From positions 1 through 64,000 of the forward strand of contig CAXSZX010000006.1 in NCBI GenBank assembly GCA_964242115.1: a stretch of DNA of 64,000 bases. Reading direction: 5' to 3'. The translations under genes and the position numbers were made by a program. Shown here piece by piece: positions 42,181-50,059 of this stretch (position 1 is the first letter of the stretch; each line of letters opens with the position of its first letter). Origin of the DNA: BOG-908 sp964242115 (lineage in GTDB: Bacteria; Pseudomonadota; Alphaproteobacteria; Acetobacterales; Acetobacteraceae). The notes beneath the pieces are model-generated. The model was not told the DNA's origin. It ran no database searches and saw only the letters and a program-made list of their open reading frames with translations.

Positions 42181-42308
42181 GGCAAGCGGCTCTTTTTTGA
42201 AACAAAGAACCAAAGAACTTTTGTCCTTCGGGTACTCGCTGCAGAACTTTCCGCGACAGCCGGACCAAAGTTTGTTCGGTTCTTTGTTTTCAGGAAAAGA
42301 AAGCGCTT
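42181..42308. repeat. HE26, partly eroded repeat
   Basis: Left arm is GCTC-T6-GAAACAAAGAACC and right arm GGTTCTTTGTTTTCAGG then AAAAGAAAGCGC, with matching erosion on both sides. The core has CTCGCTGCAGAACTTTCCGC then GACAGCC. It fills the gap from the hflX stop to 5 bp before the next start. Confidence 0.92.
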
Positions 42309-42313
42309 AACCC

Positions 42314-43138
42314 GTGTTCAGCACCACCCAAGCCAACGAGCTGGACCTCCTTCTGCGCGCCGCCGCCCGCATCGAGATCATGCCGCGCTTTCGCAAGCTC
42401 GGCGCCGGCGGCGTGCGCACCAAGAGCGGCCCGCTGGACCTCGTCACCGACGCCGACGTTGCCGCCGAGGCGATGATCACCCAAGGCCTGTCCCGCCTGC
42501 ATCCGGGCTGCGTCGTCGTCGGCGAGGAGGCCACCGCTGCGGACCCGGCGCTGCTGAAACGCCTCGCCGGCGCAGACCTGGCCTTCGTGGTCGATCCGGT
42601 GGACGGCACCTCGAACTTCGCCGCCGGCCTGCCGCTGTTCGGCACCATGGCGGCGGCCATCGTGCGCGGCGAGGTGGCCGCCTGCGTCATCCACGACCCG
42701 GTGCTCGACACCTCGTCCATTGCGGTGCGCGGAGAGGGTGCCTGGGAGCAGGACTGCCACCTCGCCCGCACTGGCCTGCACGTGGCCAGGCCGGTGCCGG
42801 TCTCGCAGATGGCCGGCGCCGTCTCGTGGCGCTACCTCGCACCCGACCGGCGGGCCAGCGTGCTGAGCAATCTTGGCAAGCTGGCGCAGACTTACGATTT
42901 CCGCTGTGCGGCACACGAGTATCGCATGCTGGCGGCGGGGCACTGCCATTTTCTGATGTTCAACCGGCTGATGCCGTGGGACCACCTGCCGGGCTGGCTG
43001 CTTCACCGCGAGGCGGGCGGCTACGCGGCGCGGTTCGACGGCTCGGAGTACAGGCCGGGGATGCTGGACGGCGGACTGATTTGCGCGCCGGACGAGGAGA
43101 GCTACAGGGCGCTGCGGGAAGCTTTGTTGGAGCAGTGA
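42314..43138 (+). CDS. Inositol monophosphatase family protein
   Basis: Mg2+-dependent phosphatase fold (IMPase, CysQ or HisN-like), 274 residues. Metal-site motifs are VVGEEAT near residue 72, DPVDGTSNFA near 96, and WDHLPGWLL near 218. The substrate could be inositol phosphate, histidinol phosphate or PAP; the sequence does not decide. GTG start at 42314 just after HE26. Such a gene near hfq-hflX is a known arrangement in Acetobacteraceae, recalled and not checked. Confidence 0.9.
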   Translation: MFSTTQANELDLLLRAAARIEIMPRFRKLGAGGVRTKSGPLDLVTDADVAAEAMITQGLSRLHPGCVVVGEEATAADPALLKRLAGADLAFVVDPVDGTSNFAAGLPLFGTMAAAIVRGEVAACVIHDPVLDTSSIAVRGEGAWEQDCHLARTGLHVARPVPVSQMAGAVSWRYLAPDRRASVLSNLGKLAQTYDFRCAAHEYRMLAAGHCHFLMFNRLMPWDHLPGWLLHREAGGYAARFDGSEYRPGMLDGGLICAPDEESYRALREALLEQ

Positions 43139-43157
43139 CGCGAGCGGCGCAGTGGTC

Positions 43158-43290
43158 AGCAAGAGAGCAAGGCCTGCTTCTTTGAAAAAAGCAGCAAAAA
43201 ACTTTTATCCTTGGTGTCGCGGAGGTTTCTGTAGCGCACGCCAAGGAAACAAAAGTCTGGTGTCTAATGAAGAACCGCTTGCTTGCTCTC
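43158..43290. repeat. HE27, repeat with eroded right arm
   Basis: Left arm is CTGC/GCAG (TTCTTTGAAAAAA). The right arm has lost its hairpin (AAAAGTCTGGTGTCTAATG). The core is TGGTGTCGCGGAGGTTTCTG. It ends at the stop codon of the small minus-strand gene. Confidence 0.9.
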
Positions 43291-43481
43291 TATGCCACGC
43301 GGGCTTCCGGTCGGTGCCAAGCCTGCTCCCGGATTTCCTCTTCGAGCAGCACGTAGATCCAATCCACCAGTGACTCGGCATCGTCAACGCGCCGGTTCTC
43401 CTGCGCCTCGTCGGCCGCTTTTAAAAGGGCCGTGACCATCGGCGGAACGTTGCGACGGTAGCCAGCAGAACCCGTTGCCAT
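43290..43481 (-). CDS. Small protein of unknown function
   Basis: A 63-residue, mostly helical, acidic protein (DEAQENRRVDDAESLVDWIY, VLLEEEIREQAW) with no recognised family. ATG 43481 with AGAGG about six bases upstream. Its stop falls at the edge of HE27, the position typical of real gene ends here. No function proposed. Confidence 0.6.
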   Translation of the reverse strand: MATGSAGYRRNVPPMVTALLKAADEAQENRRVDDAESLVDWIYVLLEEEIREQAWHRPEARVA

Positions 43482-43641
43482 ACTCTACCTCTTGTTTCTA
43501 AACCGTAGCGTTAAGCAGTAGGTCTCAATCTGAGATTGTGCAACATCCGGTTTGATACCGTTTTGATTCTGTCCCTTAACAGAGGTTAACTGTTGCAGAT
43601 GCGCTACATGTTTTAGTCTTGGCGTCTAGGTGAGAACGGCT
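43482..43641. other. Non-coding stretch between the small gene and HE28
   Basis: It includes A+T-rich sequence near 43484-43560 (GTTTGATACCGTTTTGATTC) that could carry the promoter of the small gene. No ORF or RNA gene was recognised. Confidence 0.4.
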
Positions 43642-43789
43642 AGGCAAGCAGTTCTTTTTTGAAAAAAAGAATCAAAAAACTTTTGCTCTCTTTCGATGCG
43701 CCTTGAGGAGGCGCGTCGTTTCAACCGTCCGCGATAGCGCTCGCAGAAGCTTTTTGCTTTTTTTTCTCGAAACGAAGGCCTTGCCTTCT
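43642..43789. repeat. HE28, full repeat with HE9-type core
   Basis: Left arm is GTTC/GAAT (one change) and right arm CTTT-type. The core has GCGTCGTTTCAACCGTCCGCG then ATAGCGCTCGC, the same orientation as HE9 and the end of HE22. Confidence 0.93.
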
Positions 43790-43791
43790 GC

Positions 43792-44217
43792 TCAGTCGCC
43801 CTCGGGCTTGCGCCGCATCGCCTTGGTCCCGGACCGCACTGTCTTCGAGGTGAGCCGCCGTTCCTGCGAGCCCAGCGTCGGGCGCGTTGCCCGCCGCCGC
43901 ACCGGTGCAATCGCCGCCTCGCGGATCATTTCTACCAAGCGCGCCAGCGCGTCCTCCCGGTTGCGCGGCTGCGAGCGGAAACGCTGCGCGCTGATCACGA
44001 TAACCCCGTCCTGCGTCATCCTGCTGCCGGCGATGCGCGTCAGCCGCGCCTTTACCGCGTCCGGCAGGGACGGCGAGGCGCGCGCGTCGAACCGCAGCTC
44101 AACCGCGGTGGAGACCTTGTTGACGTTCTGCCCGCCCGGGCCGGAACTGAGCACGAAACGCTCGCTCAGCTCGGACTCCTCGATAGACAGCGCTTGGGTG
44201 ATCTTCAGGCGCGCCAT
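43792..44217 (-). CDS. arfB: Alternative ribosome-rescue factor ArfB (YaeJ)
   Basis: Stop-codon-independent peptidyl-tRNA hydrolase that rescues ribosomes on non-stop mRNAs. The protein has 141 residues. The catalytic GGQ lies in VLSSGPGGQNVNKVSTAVEL near residue 28. The Arg/Lys-rich C-terminal tail that enters the empty mRNA channel is present (RRRATRPTLGSQERRL ... KAMRRKPEGD). ATG 44217. Single gene between HE28 and HE29. Confidence 0.95.
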   Translation of the reverse strand: MARLKITQALSIEESELSERFVLSSGPGGQNVNKVSTAVELRFDARASPSLPDAVKARLTRIAGSRMTQDGVIVISAQRFRSQPRNREDALARLVEMIREAAIAPVRRRATRPTLGSQERRLTSKTVRSGTKAMRRKPEGD

Positions 44218-44237
44218 GGCCCGAAACCCTGACTGTT

Positions 44238-44376
44238 AGAAAGCAAGGCAAGCGGTTCTTTTTTGAAAAAAGCCAAAAAACCTTTGTCTCCGCTGTCGCG
44301 CGCTGCTGAAATCTCCGCGACAGCAGGGATAAAAGTCTTTTGCTTCTTTTCTTCAGAAAAGAAGGCCTTGCGTTCT
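44238..44376. repeat. HE29, full hairpin-armed repeat
   Basis: The left arm is GGTTC with its second half shortened (GAAAAAAGCC); the right arm is CTTC/GAAG with a TTCAGAAAA turn. The core is CCGCTGTCGCGCGCTGC then CCGCGACAGCAGGG, with both inverted core motifs present. Confidence 0.93.
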
Positions 44377-44391
44377 TGCCGAGGGCCTCCG

Positions 44392-45120
44392 CTAGCCCGG
44401 GCTGACCAGCTCCCGCCCGGGCCGCGCGAACGAGGCGAACTGGCGGACCACTGCCAGGCCCACGACGCCCAGGGCGAGCACGAACGACGCGAGCGTGCCA
44501 GGCTCCGGCACGCTGACCGCGCTCTGCACGAACTGTGCGGGCGCCCCGCTCGGGCCGGTGATGCTGCTCGCCAGGCTATAGCCGCCACCCTGTTGAAAGT
44601 AGAAAAAGTCGAAGGCCGTGTAGCCTGCATTCAGATACAGCGTTGTGACGTAGTTGCCGAGCCCGGCCTGGAAGTTCTGCTGCGCTACCACGCTGCTGCC
44701 GACGGTGATCTGGGCGGCGTCGTCCACCGCGTTGTAGGCGTCGCCGAGGCTGAACGTGTAGTTCCCCGCGGTGGCCACGTTGAGGTAGCCGTGTGAGTCG
44801 AACGCGAACGAGCTGGGGCCGGTCGTGTCGTTGGCGGCTACGGTTCCCGTGGCGTCCGCGCCGAAGAACGCTCCGATCGTGCTGCCACCCGCGTAGTTGA
44901 ACCCGTCCACCGTGTTGATGAAGGTGTAGGCCGGCGAGACCACCTGCAGCTTGGCTTCCTCGTTGCTGATGTCGGCCGAGGTCGGCGCGTAGTCCGTGGC
45001 CGGAACGGAGTGCCAGACGCTCTCCGTCAGCCCGGCCAGCGGCGTGGCCGATGCCGCGTTGGCCAGCATGAGGCAAACCGCAACACCTGCAGGGGCGAAA
45101 GGAACAGTCTTGGCGCGCAT
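44392..45120 (-). CDS. PEP-CTERM sorting-signal protein
   Basis: A 242-residue exported protein: N-terminal signal (VAVCLMLANAASA) and C-terminal PEP-CTERM anchor SVPEPGTLASFVLALGVVGL followed by basic residues. The body is rich in Thr, Gly, Ser and Asn and predicted beta (YAGGSTIGAFFGADATGTV, AGNYTFSLGDAYNAVDDAAQ), resembling PA14-like or sugar-binding surface domains. Expected to be processed by an exosortase in exopolysaccharide-producing bacteria; no exosortase gene is in the window. Role unknown. Confidence 0.85.
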   Translation of the reverse strand: MRAKTVPFAPAGVAVCLMLANAASATPLAGLTESVWHSVPATDYAPTSADISNEEAKLQVVSPAYTFINTVDGFNYAGGSTIGAFFGADATGTVAANDTTGPSSFAFDSHGYLNVATAGNYTFSLGDAYNAVDDAAQITVGSSVVAQQNFQAGLGNYVTTLYLNAGYTAFDFFYFQQGGGYSLASSITGPSGAPAQFVQSAVSVPEPGTLASFVLALGVVGLAVVRQFASFARPGRELVSPG

Positions 45121-45221
45121 GAACGTGGCAACCTTAATTTCGTTGCCGGATCATAGTTCCGTTGCGTGGTCAAATCAAGGTGATTATGTTCGATTCGTAG
45201 GTAGACTGACCTTTATGCCAG

Positions 45222-45378
45222 CGAAGCAGGGCCTTCTCTTTTGAAAAAACGCAAAAAACTTTTGTCCCTGTGCTCCTGCTGCGGCCTCGCGCGTCCTGAG
45301 GCGGTCGGATCGTCGGTACAGGCGGAGGAAGCAAAAGTTTCTTGGTCGTTCTTTTCAAAAAGGACTGCTTGCCTTGCT
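45222..45378. repeat. HE30, eroded hairpin-armed repeat
   Basis: Left arm is GGGCCTTCTCTTTTG then A6-CGCAAAAAAC; right arm is GGTCGTTCTTTTCAAAAAGG. The core has no recognisable GTCGCGG. Ends next to the stop of the methyltransferase-like gene. Confidence 0.85.
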
Positions 45379-46188
45379 TCAGCGCGCCGGCTTGCGGAAC
45401 TTCAGGATGAAGTTGTCCCCTTCGCCGATGGCGGCGTATTTCGCGTGGTCCACCGCGCCAAGCTCGAAGGTCGGCGGCAGAGTCCACACGCCCTTCGGCC
45501 AGTTCTTGGTGTCTTTCGGGTTGGCGTCCAGCTCGGACGACCCGTCCAGCACGAACCCGGCCTTCTGCGCCAGTGCTACGGTGTAGTCCTGCCGCACGTA
45601 GCCGTTCTCGGCCTTGGGGTCCTGCGGCACGCTGGCCAGGCCGCGATGCTCCTCGACGCCGAGCACGCCGCCCGGCTTCAATGCTTTGAAGAACGCGGCG
45701 AACGCCTGCTCCGCGTAGCCGCCATCCATCCAGTTGTGCACGTTGCGGAAGGTCAGCACGAGGTCGGCCGAGCCGGGCGGTGCGATGTCGAAATGGCCGG
45801 CGTCCAGCGTGGTGGTGCGCAGCGCGTCGAAGCCGGGCTTGCCCGCGAACTTGGCGCGGAACTTGGCGGCGGCCGCGCCGTCGGTGGTGCCGGCCGGCAG
45901 CGCCTCGGTCAGGCTGCCATGCGCGGCCAGATAGGGGGCGAGGATCTCGGTCCAGTAGCCGCCGCCCGGCCAGATCTCCACCACGTTGGAGTCCGGACGC
46001 AGGCCGAAGAACGCGAGCTCGGCCTCCGGGTGGCGCGCCGGGTCGCGGGCCACGAAGTTGGCCGAGCGGCTGGGAGAGTGTACCGCCTGGCTGAGTGCCG
46101 CGTCCGTCGCGGCACCGGCTGGACCCGCGCGGAGAGCCGCCATGCCGAGCGCCGCCAATAGCAATGTCCTGCGTGTCCGAGTCTGCAT
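45379..46188 (-). CDS. Exported class I methyltransferase-like protein
   Basis: A 269-residue protein with an N-terminal signal (RTLLLAALGMAALRAGPAGA) followed by a Rossmann-like SAM fold: NVVEIWPGGGYWTEILAPYL (motif I, GGG), LVLTFRNVHNWMD (post-motif II) and LKPGGVLGVEEHR. Such secreted methyltransferase-like proteins are common but uncharacterised, and export raises the question of SAM supply. The body is otherwise complete. Alone between HE30 and HE31. Confidence 0.8.
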   Translation of the reverse strand: MQTRTRRTLLLAALGMAALRAGPAGAATDAALSQAVHSPSRSANFVARDPARHPEAELAFFGLRPDSNVVEIWPGGGYWTEILAPYLAAHGSLTEALPAGTTDGAAAAKFRAKFAGKPGFDALRTTTLDAGHFDIAPPGSADLVLTFRNVHNWMDGGYAEQAFAAFFKALKPGGVLGVEEHRGLASVPQDPKAENGYVRQDYTVALAQKAGFVLDGSSELDANPKDTKNWPKGVWTLPPTFELGAVDHAKYAAIGEGDNFILKFRKPAR

Positions 46189-46285
46189 GTCAGGGTCTCC
46201 TGGTGTTGGTGGCTGAAGGCCTGCTTTGCTTGAGGTGAAGACGCAAGAGGCTTGTTATGCCGTCGGAGTACCATCGACAGCAGCC

Positions 46286-46427
46286 AGGCAAGCAAGCGGT
46301 TCTTTTTTGAAAAAAAAGCAAAAAACTTTTGTTCCCTTGGGTGCGTGCTGCAGAACCTTCGCGACAGCAGGGACAAAAGTCTTTTGCTTCTTTTCTTCAG
46401 AAAAGAAGGCCTTGCTTGCTTGCCTTA
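46286..46427. repeat. HE31, full hairpin-armed repeat
   Basis: Left arm is GGTTC with an eroded second half (GAAAAAAAAGC); right arm is CTTC/GAAG with a TTCAGAAAA turn. The core is GTGCTGCAGAACCTTCGCG then ACAGCAGGGAC. Confidence 0.94.
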
Positions 46428-46469
46428 CGGGCTCGACGTCGCGTGCCGAATGTCGCCAGACTGCCCGTC

Positions 46470-47090
46470 ATGATCGACACCCCCGCCATCACGGTCCGGC
46501 GTTGCACCGGCAGCGACATCGCCCCGCTGATCCCCGAGATCGCAGCGCTCAGGATCGGCGTGTTCCGCGCCTGGCCCTACCTCTACGACGGCGACGCCGC
46601 CTACGAGGCCAACTACCTGCAGATCTACCTGCGCAGCCCGTCCGCCGCGGTGATCGTGGCGAGCCAGGCCGGCCGCATCGTCGGCGCGTCCACCTGCCTG
46701 AAGCTGACCGACGAGACGCTGGAGATCCAGGCGCCGTTCCTGCGCGCAGGCCTGGACCCCGCCGCGTTCTTCTACTTCGGCGAGAGCGTGCTGATGCCGG
46801 AGTGCCGCGGCCAGGGTGTGGGCGTGGCGTTCTTCGCCGAGCGTGAGGCGCACGCGCGCGCGGTGTCGGACTGCACCACCAGCTGCTTCTGCGGCGTGGT
46901 GCGCCCGGACGGTCACCCCGCCCGCCCGACCGGCTTCGTGCCGCTCGATGCGTTCTGGCGCCATCGCGGCTACACGCGGCGGGCGGACCTTGCCTGCCGC
47001 ATGTCGTGGCGCGACGTGGGCGGCGAGGCCGAGACCGAAAAGGAGCTGGTGTTCTGGACCAAGGACCTGCGGGGGCAGCCCGCCCGATGA
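46470..47090 (+). CDS. GNAT family N-acetyltransferase
   Basis: A 206-residue GNAT-fold protein. The acetyl-CoA loop is ESVLMPECRGQGVGVAFFAE near residue 110 (R-G-Q-G-V-G, matching Q/RxxGxG). The C-terminal part has FVPLDAFWRHRGYTRRADLA. ATG 46470. Its TGA overlaps the ATG of the nitrilase-family gene (ATGA), so the pair is translationally coupled. The pairing of a GNAT with a nitrilase-superfamily amidohydrolase is a recurring bacterial arrangement; the substrate is unknown. Confidence 0.88.
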   Translation: MIDTPAITVRRCTGSDIAPLIPEIAALRIGVFRAWPYLYDGDAAYEANYLQIYLRSPSAAVIVASQAGRIVGASTCLKLTDETLEIQAPFLRAGLDPAAFFYFGESVLMPECRGQGVGVAFFAEREAHARAVSDCTTSCFCGVVRPDGHPARPTGFVPLDAFWRHRGYTRRADLACRMSWRDVGGEAETEKELVFWTKDLRGQPAR

Positions 47091-47956
47091 CACTGCGCCT
47101 GGGCGTCCTGGCCTACCCGGTGACCGCGCCGGCCGACGCCGCCAGCTTCGCAGCCAAGTTCGACGCGCTGGTGGCCGAAGGTGCCGCTAGCGGCTCCAAG
47201 CTGCTGGTGATGCCGGAATATGCCTGCGTGGAGCTGGCGGCCAGCCACCCCGGCGCCGGCGACGTGGCGCGCGAACTCGACACAGTCTGTCAACAGCGGG
47301 ACAGGCTGATGGCGCTGTTCACCGCCACTGCGCGCCGCCACGGCGTGTGGCTGCTGCCCGGCACGCTGCCCTGGGCGGAAGACGGCCGGGTGCGTAACCG
47401 CGCGCCGCTGATCAGCCCGGACGGCGCCGTCGCCTTCCAGGACAAGCGGGTCATGACCCGCTTCGAATCCGAACGCTGGAACATCCAGCCGGGCGAGCTG
47501 CCGCAGACCTTCGAGACGCCGTGGGGGCGGCTCGGCATCGCTATCTGCTACGACGTGGAGTTCCCGAACCTGGTGCGCGCCCAGGTGGAGCAGGGCGCCT
47601 GGCTGATCCTCGCACCCTCCTGCACCGACAGCCTGCACGGATGGAACCGCGTCCGCCTCAGCGCCCGCGCCCGTGCTTTGGAGAACCAGTGTTTCGTCGC
47701 CGTCGCCCCCACCGTGGGCACCGCGCCGAGCCTCGCCACCCTGGACGAAAACCACGGTACCGCTTGCGTGTTCGGACCCGTCGACCGCGGCTTCGCCGAG
47801 GACGGCGTGGTGGCGGCCGGCGCGCTGGACGCGCCGGGCTGGGTGTTCGCTGAGCTCGACCCCGCACGCCTGGACGCGGTGCGCGCGGACGGCGCCGTGC
47901 GCAACCACCGCGACTGGCCAAGCCCGGCCAGCCTGCTTCCGGAGACACAACGATGA
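47087..47956 (+). CDS. Carbon-nitrogen hydrolase (nitrilase superfamily)
   Basis: A 289-residue amidohydrolase. The catalytic triad is visible: Glu in LLVMPEYACVELA near residue 43, Lys in VAFQDKRVMTRFE, and Cys in LGIAICYDVEFPNLVRAQVE. It likely hydrolyses an amide; N-carbamoyl and omega-amide substrates are possible. Start ATG overlaps the GNAT stop and the stop overlaps the next gene's ATG, so this is the middle of a three-gene coupled operon. No HE repeat occurs inside the operon. Confidence 0.92.
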   Translation: MTLRLGVLAYPVTAPADAASFAAKFDALVAEGAASGSKLLVMPEYACVELAASHPGAGDVARELDTVCQQRDRLMALFTATARRHGVWLLPGTLPWAEDGRVRNRAPLISPDGAVAFQDKRVMTRFESERWNIQPGELPQTFETPWGRLGIAICYDVEFPNLVRAQVEQGAWLILAPSCTDSLHGWNRVRLSARARALENQCFVAVAPTVGTAPSLATLDENHGTACVFGPVDRGFAEDGVVAAGALDAPGWVFAELDPARLDAVRADGAVRNHRDWPSPASLLPETQR

Positions 47957-48351
47957 CCCCAGACGCCCTGATCCGCGCCTATTACGAGGCCTTCAACGCC
48001 GGCGACTTCGCCGGCATGGTGGCGCTGCTGACCGACGACGTGGCGCACGACGTCAACCAGGGCGAGCGCCAGGTCGGCCGCGACGCGTTTGCTGCGTTCA
48101 TGGCCAAGATGGACGCCTGCTACAGCGAGCGGCTGGCCGACATCGAGGTGTTCACCGGCGCGGGCGAGCGCGCCGCGGCGGAGTTCACCGTGCACGGCAC
48201 CTACAAGGCGTCGGACGCAGGGCTGCCGCCGGCGACGGGGCAGACCTACGTGCTGCCGGCGGGCGCGTTCTTTACCCTGCGGGATGGTCGGATCTCGCGG
48301 GTGACGAACTATTATAATCTGAGTGATTGGTTGCGGCAGGTGGGCGGGTAG
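47953..48351 (+). CDS. SnoaL-like/NTF2-fold protein
   Basis: A 132-residue protein with the NTF2-like start YYEAFNAGDFAGMVALLTDD, then GREAF-like GRDAFAAFMAKMDACY and the C-terminal strand FFTLRDGRISRVTNYYNLSD. The family includes ketosteroid isomerase and SnoaL cyclases as well as non-catalytic members. ATG overlaps the upstream nitrilase stop. The role in the operon is unknown; it could bind or isomerise the operon's small-molecule substrate. Confidence 0.85.
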   Translation: MTPDALIRAYYEAFNAGDFAGMVALLTDDVAHDVNQGERQVGRDAFAAFMAKMDACYSERLADIEVFTGAGERAAAEFTVHGTYKASDAGLPPATGQTYVLPAGAFFTLRDGRISRVTNYYNLSDWLRQVGG

Positions 48352-48488
48352 GAAGAAAGCAAGCAGTTCTTTTTTGAAAAAAAGAACCAAAAAACTTTTG
48401 TTTCCCTGGCGCGCGTTGCAGGACCGCCGCGACAGCAGGACCAAAAGCTTTTTGGCTCTTTTTTTCGAAAAAGACGACTCTCTTCCTT
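48352..48488. repeat. HE32, full hairpin-armed repeat
   Basis: Left arm is GTTC/GAAC and right arm GGCTC-T7-CGAAAAAGACG, partly eroded. The core is GTTGCAGGACCGCCGCGACA then GCAGGACC. It starts at the stop of the SnoaL-like gene, and its end CTTCCTTG provides the TTG start of the LysR gene. Confidence 0.94.
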
Positions 48489-49383
48489 GATCGACAAACT
48501 CACCTTTCTCGTCGCCCTCTCGCGAGAGAAACATTTTGGCCGCGCCGCCGAGGCCTGTGGCGTCACCCAGCCCACGCTATCGGCCGGGCTGAAGCAGTTG
48601 GAGACCACGCTGGGCGTGCTGCTGGTGCACCGCACCGGCCGGTTCGGCGGCTTCACGCCGGAAGGCGAGCGGGTGCTGGCCTGGGCGCAGCGCATCGTGG
48701 GCGACGCGCGGGCCATGCACGACGAGGTGCGCGCGCTGCGGCAGGGTCTGTCAGGCCACCTGCGCCTGGCGGTGGTGCCGACAGCGCTGCCGGCGGTGGC
48801 CAGGCTGACCACGCCGCTGCGCCAGGCGCATCCTCAGGTGACGTTCTCCGTGCGGTCGTGTTCGTCTGCGGAGGTGCTCTCTTTGGTCGAGAGCCTGCAG
48901 GCCGATGCGGGCATGACGTATCTCGGCCGCGAGCCGCTTGGGCGGGTGCGTAGCTGGCGGCTGTTCGAGGAGCGCTACCGGCTGCTGGTATCGCTCGGCT
49001 CGCCGTTGGCCGGGCGCGCGGAGGTGGGTTGGGAGGAGGTGGCACGGCTGCCGCTCAGCCTGCTGACCCCGGACATGCAGAACCGCCGCATCATCGATGC
49101 GTGCCTGCAGGAGGCCGGGGGTGCGGCTGCCCCGGTGCTGGAGAGCAACTCGATGATCGTGCTGATCACCCACGTGGAGGCTGGTGGGTGGGCCAGCGTG
49201 ATGCCGGCGCTGATCGCCGACACGCTGGGCCGCGCCGAGGGTGTGCGGTCTATCCCGATCCGGCAGAGCACCGGCAACCCGGTGATCGGCCTGGTCTATC
49301 CGCAACGCGACCCGCTTCTGCCGCTGACCGAGGCTACGCTGCTGCAGGCACGACTGATGTTCGCACCACAGGCGGAGGGTTGA
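48487..49383 (+). CDS. LysR family regulator beside fds genes
   Basis: A 298-residue LTTR: N-terminal winged HTH (LVALSREKHFGRAAEACGVT, QPTLSAGLKQLETTLGVLLV) and effector domain (LRLAVVPTALPAVARL, PLSLLTPDMQNRRIIDACLQ). The start appears to be TTG at 48487, contributed by HE32, as no other start precedes the HTH. It lies directly upstream of fdsGBA on the same strand, the place of FdsR-type regulators, so control of formate dehydrogenase by formate or a related signal is inferred. Confidence 0.88.
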   Translation: MIDKLTFLVALSREKHFGRAAEACGVTQPTLSAGLKQLETTLGVLLVHRTGRFGGFTPEGERVLAWAQRIVGDARAMHDEVRALRQGLSGHLRLAVVPTALPAVARLTTPLRQAHPQVTFSVRSCSSAEVLSLVESLQADAGMTYLGREPLGRVRSWRLFEERYRLLVSLGSPLAGRAEVGWEEVARLPLSLLTPDMQNRRIIDACLQEAGGAAAPVLESNSMIVLITHVEAGGWASVMPALIADTLGRAEGVRSIPIRQSTGNPVIGLVYPQRDPLLPLTEATLLQARLMFAPQAEG

Positions 49384-49447
49384 TAGGCTTGTTCTATCGC
49401 AGCATGGCGCATGCGCCCTTGCCGTTCCGGTGAAAAGTGCCGATTTA

Positions 49448-49577
49448 AGGCGAACAGCTGTTCATACAAAAGAACCAAAAAACTTTTACCGTCCGGCGGG
49501 TATCCGCCCAGACAGTCCGCGACAGCGGAACCAAAAGTTTCTTGCTTCTTTTTTCGAAAAAGAAGGCCTTTGCTGCT
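49448..49577. repeat. HE33, repeat with eroded left arm
   Basis: The left hairpin is mostly lost (GCTGTTCATACAAAAGAACC); the right arm is CTTC/GAAG (T6-CGAAAAAGAAGGCC). The core is CCCAGACAGTCCGCGACAGC. It lies between the LysR gene and fdsG. Confidence 0.9.
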
Positions 49578-49594
49578 CTAGTGTCAGGTTCCTC

Positions 49595-50059
49595 ATGCAG
49601 CCATTGATCGACACCACCCGCATCTCCGAGATCATCGCCGCCCATCTGGGCCGCGAGGGTCCCGCCATGCCGATGCTCCACGCCATCCAGGCGGAGTTCG
49701 GCTTCGTGCCGGACGCTGCCGTCCCGGTGATGGCCCAGGCGCTGAACCTCTCGCGCGCCGAGGTGCACGGCCTGGTCTCCTTCTACCATGATTTCCGCCA
49801 CGCCCCGGCCGGCCGCACGGTGCTGAAGCTCTGCCGCGCCGAAGCTTGCCAAAGCCGTGGCGCCGAGCGTGTGGCCGCCCACGCCAGCGCTCGCCTCGGC
49901 ATCACCTGGCACGAGACGACGCCCGACGGTGCCGTGACTCTGGAGCCGGTGTTCTGCCTTGGCCTGTGTGCGGCAGCCCCCTGCGGGATGGTGGGTGAGC
50001 GGACCCTGGCGCGGCTGGATGAGGCGAGGCTCGACGCCGCGTTGGAGGCGGCCGCGTGA
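49595..50059 (+). CDS. fdsG: NAD-dependent formate dehydrogenase gamma subunit
   Basis: NuoE-like thioredoxin-fold [2Fe-2S] subunit of the cytoplasmic FdsGBA formate dehydrogenase, 154 residues. Cluster ligands are in LKLCRAEACQSRGAE and VFCLGLCAAAPCGMV. The N-terminal helical part HLGREGPAMPMLHAIQAEFG matches NuoE. ATG 49595; upstream frame is HE33. Its stop overlaps the GTG of fdsB. Confidence 0.93.
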   Translation: MQPLIDTTRISEIIAAHLGREGPAMPMLHAIQAEFGFVPDAAVPVMAQALNLSRAEVHGLVSFYHDFRHAPAGRTVLKLCRAEACQSRGAERVAAHASARLGITWHETTPDGAVTLEPVFCLGLCAAAPCGMVGERTLARLDEARLDAALEAAA

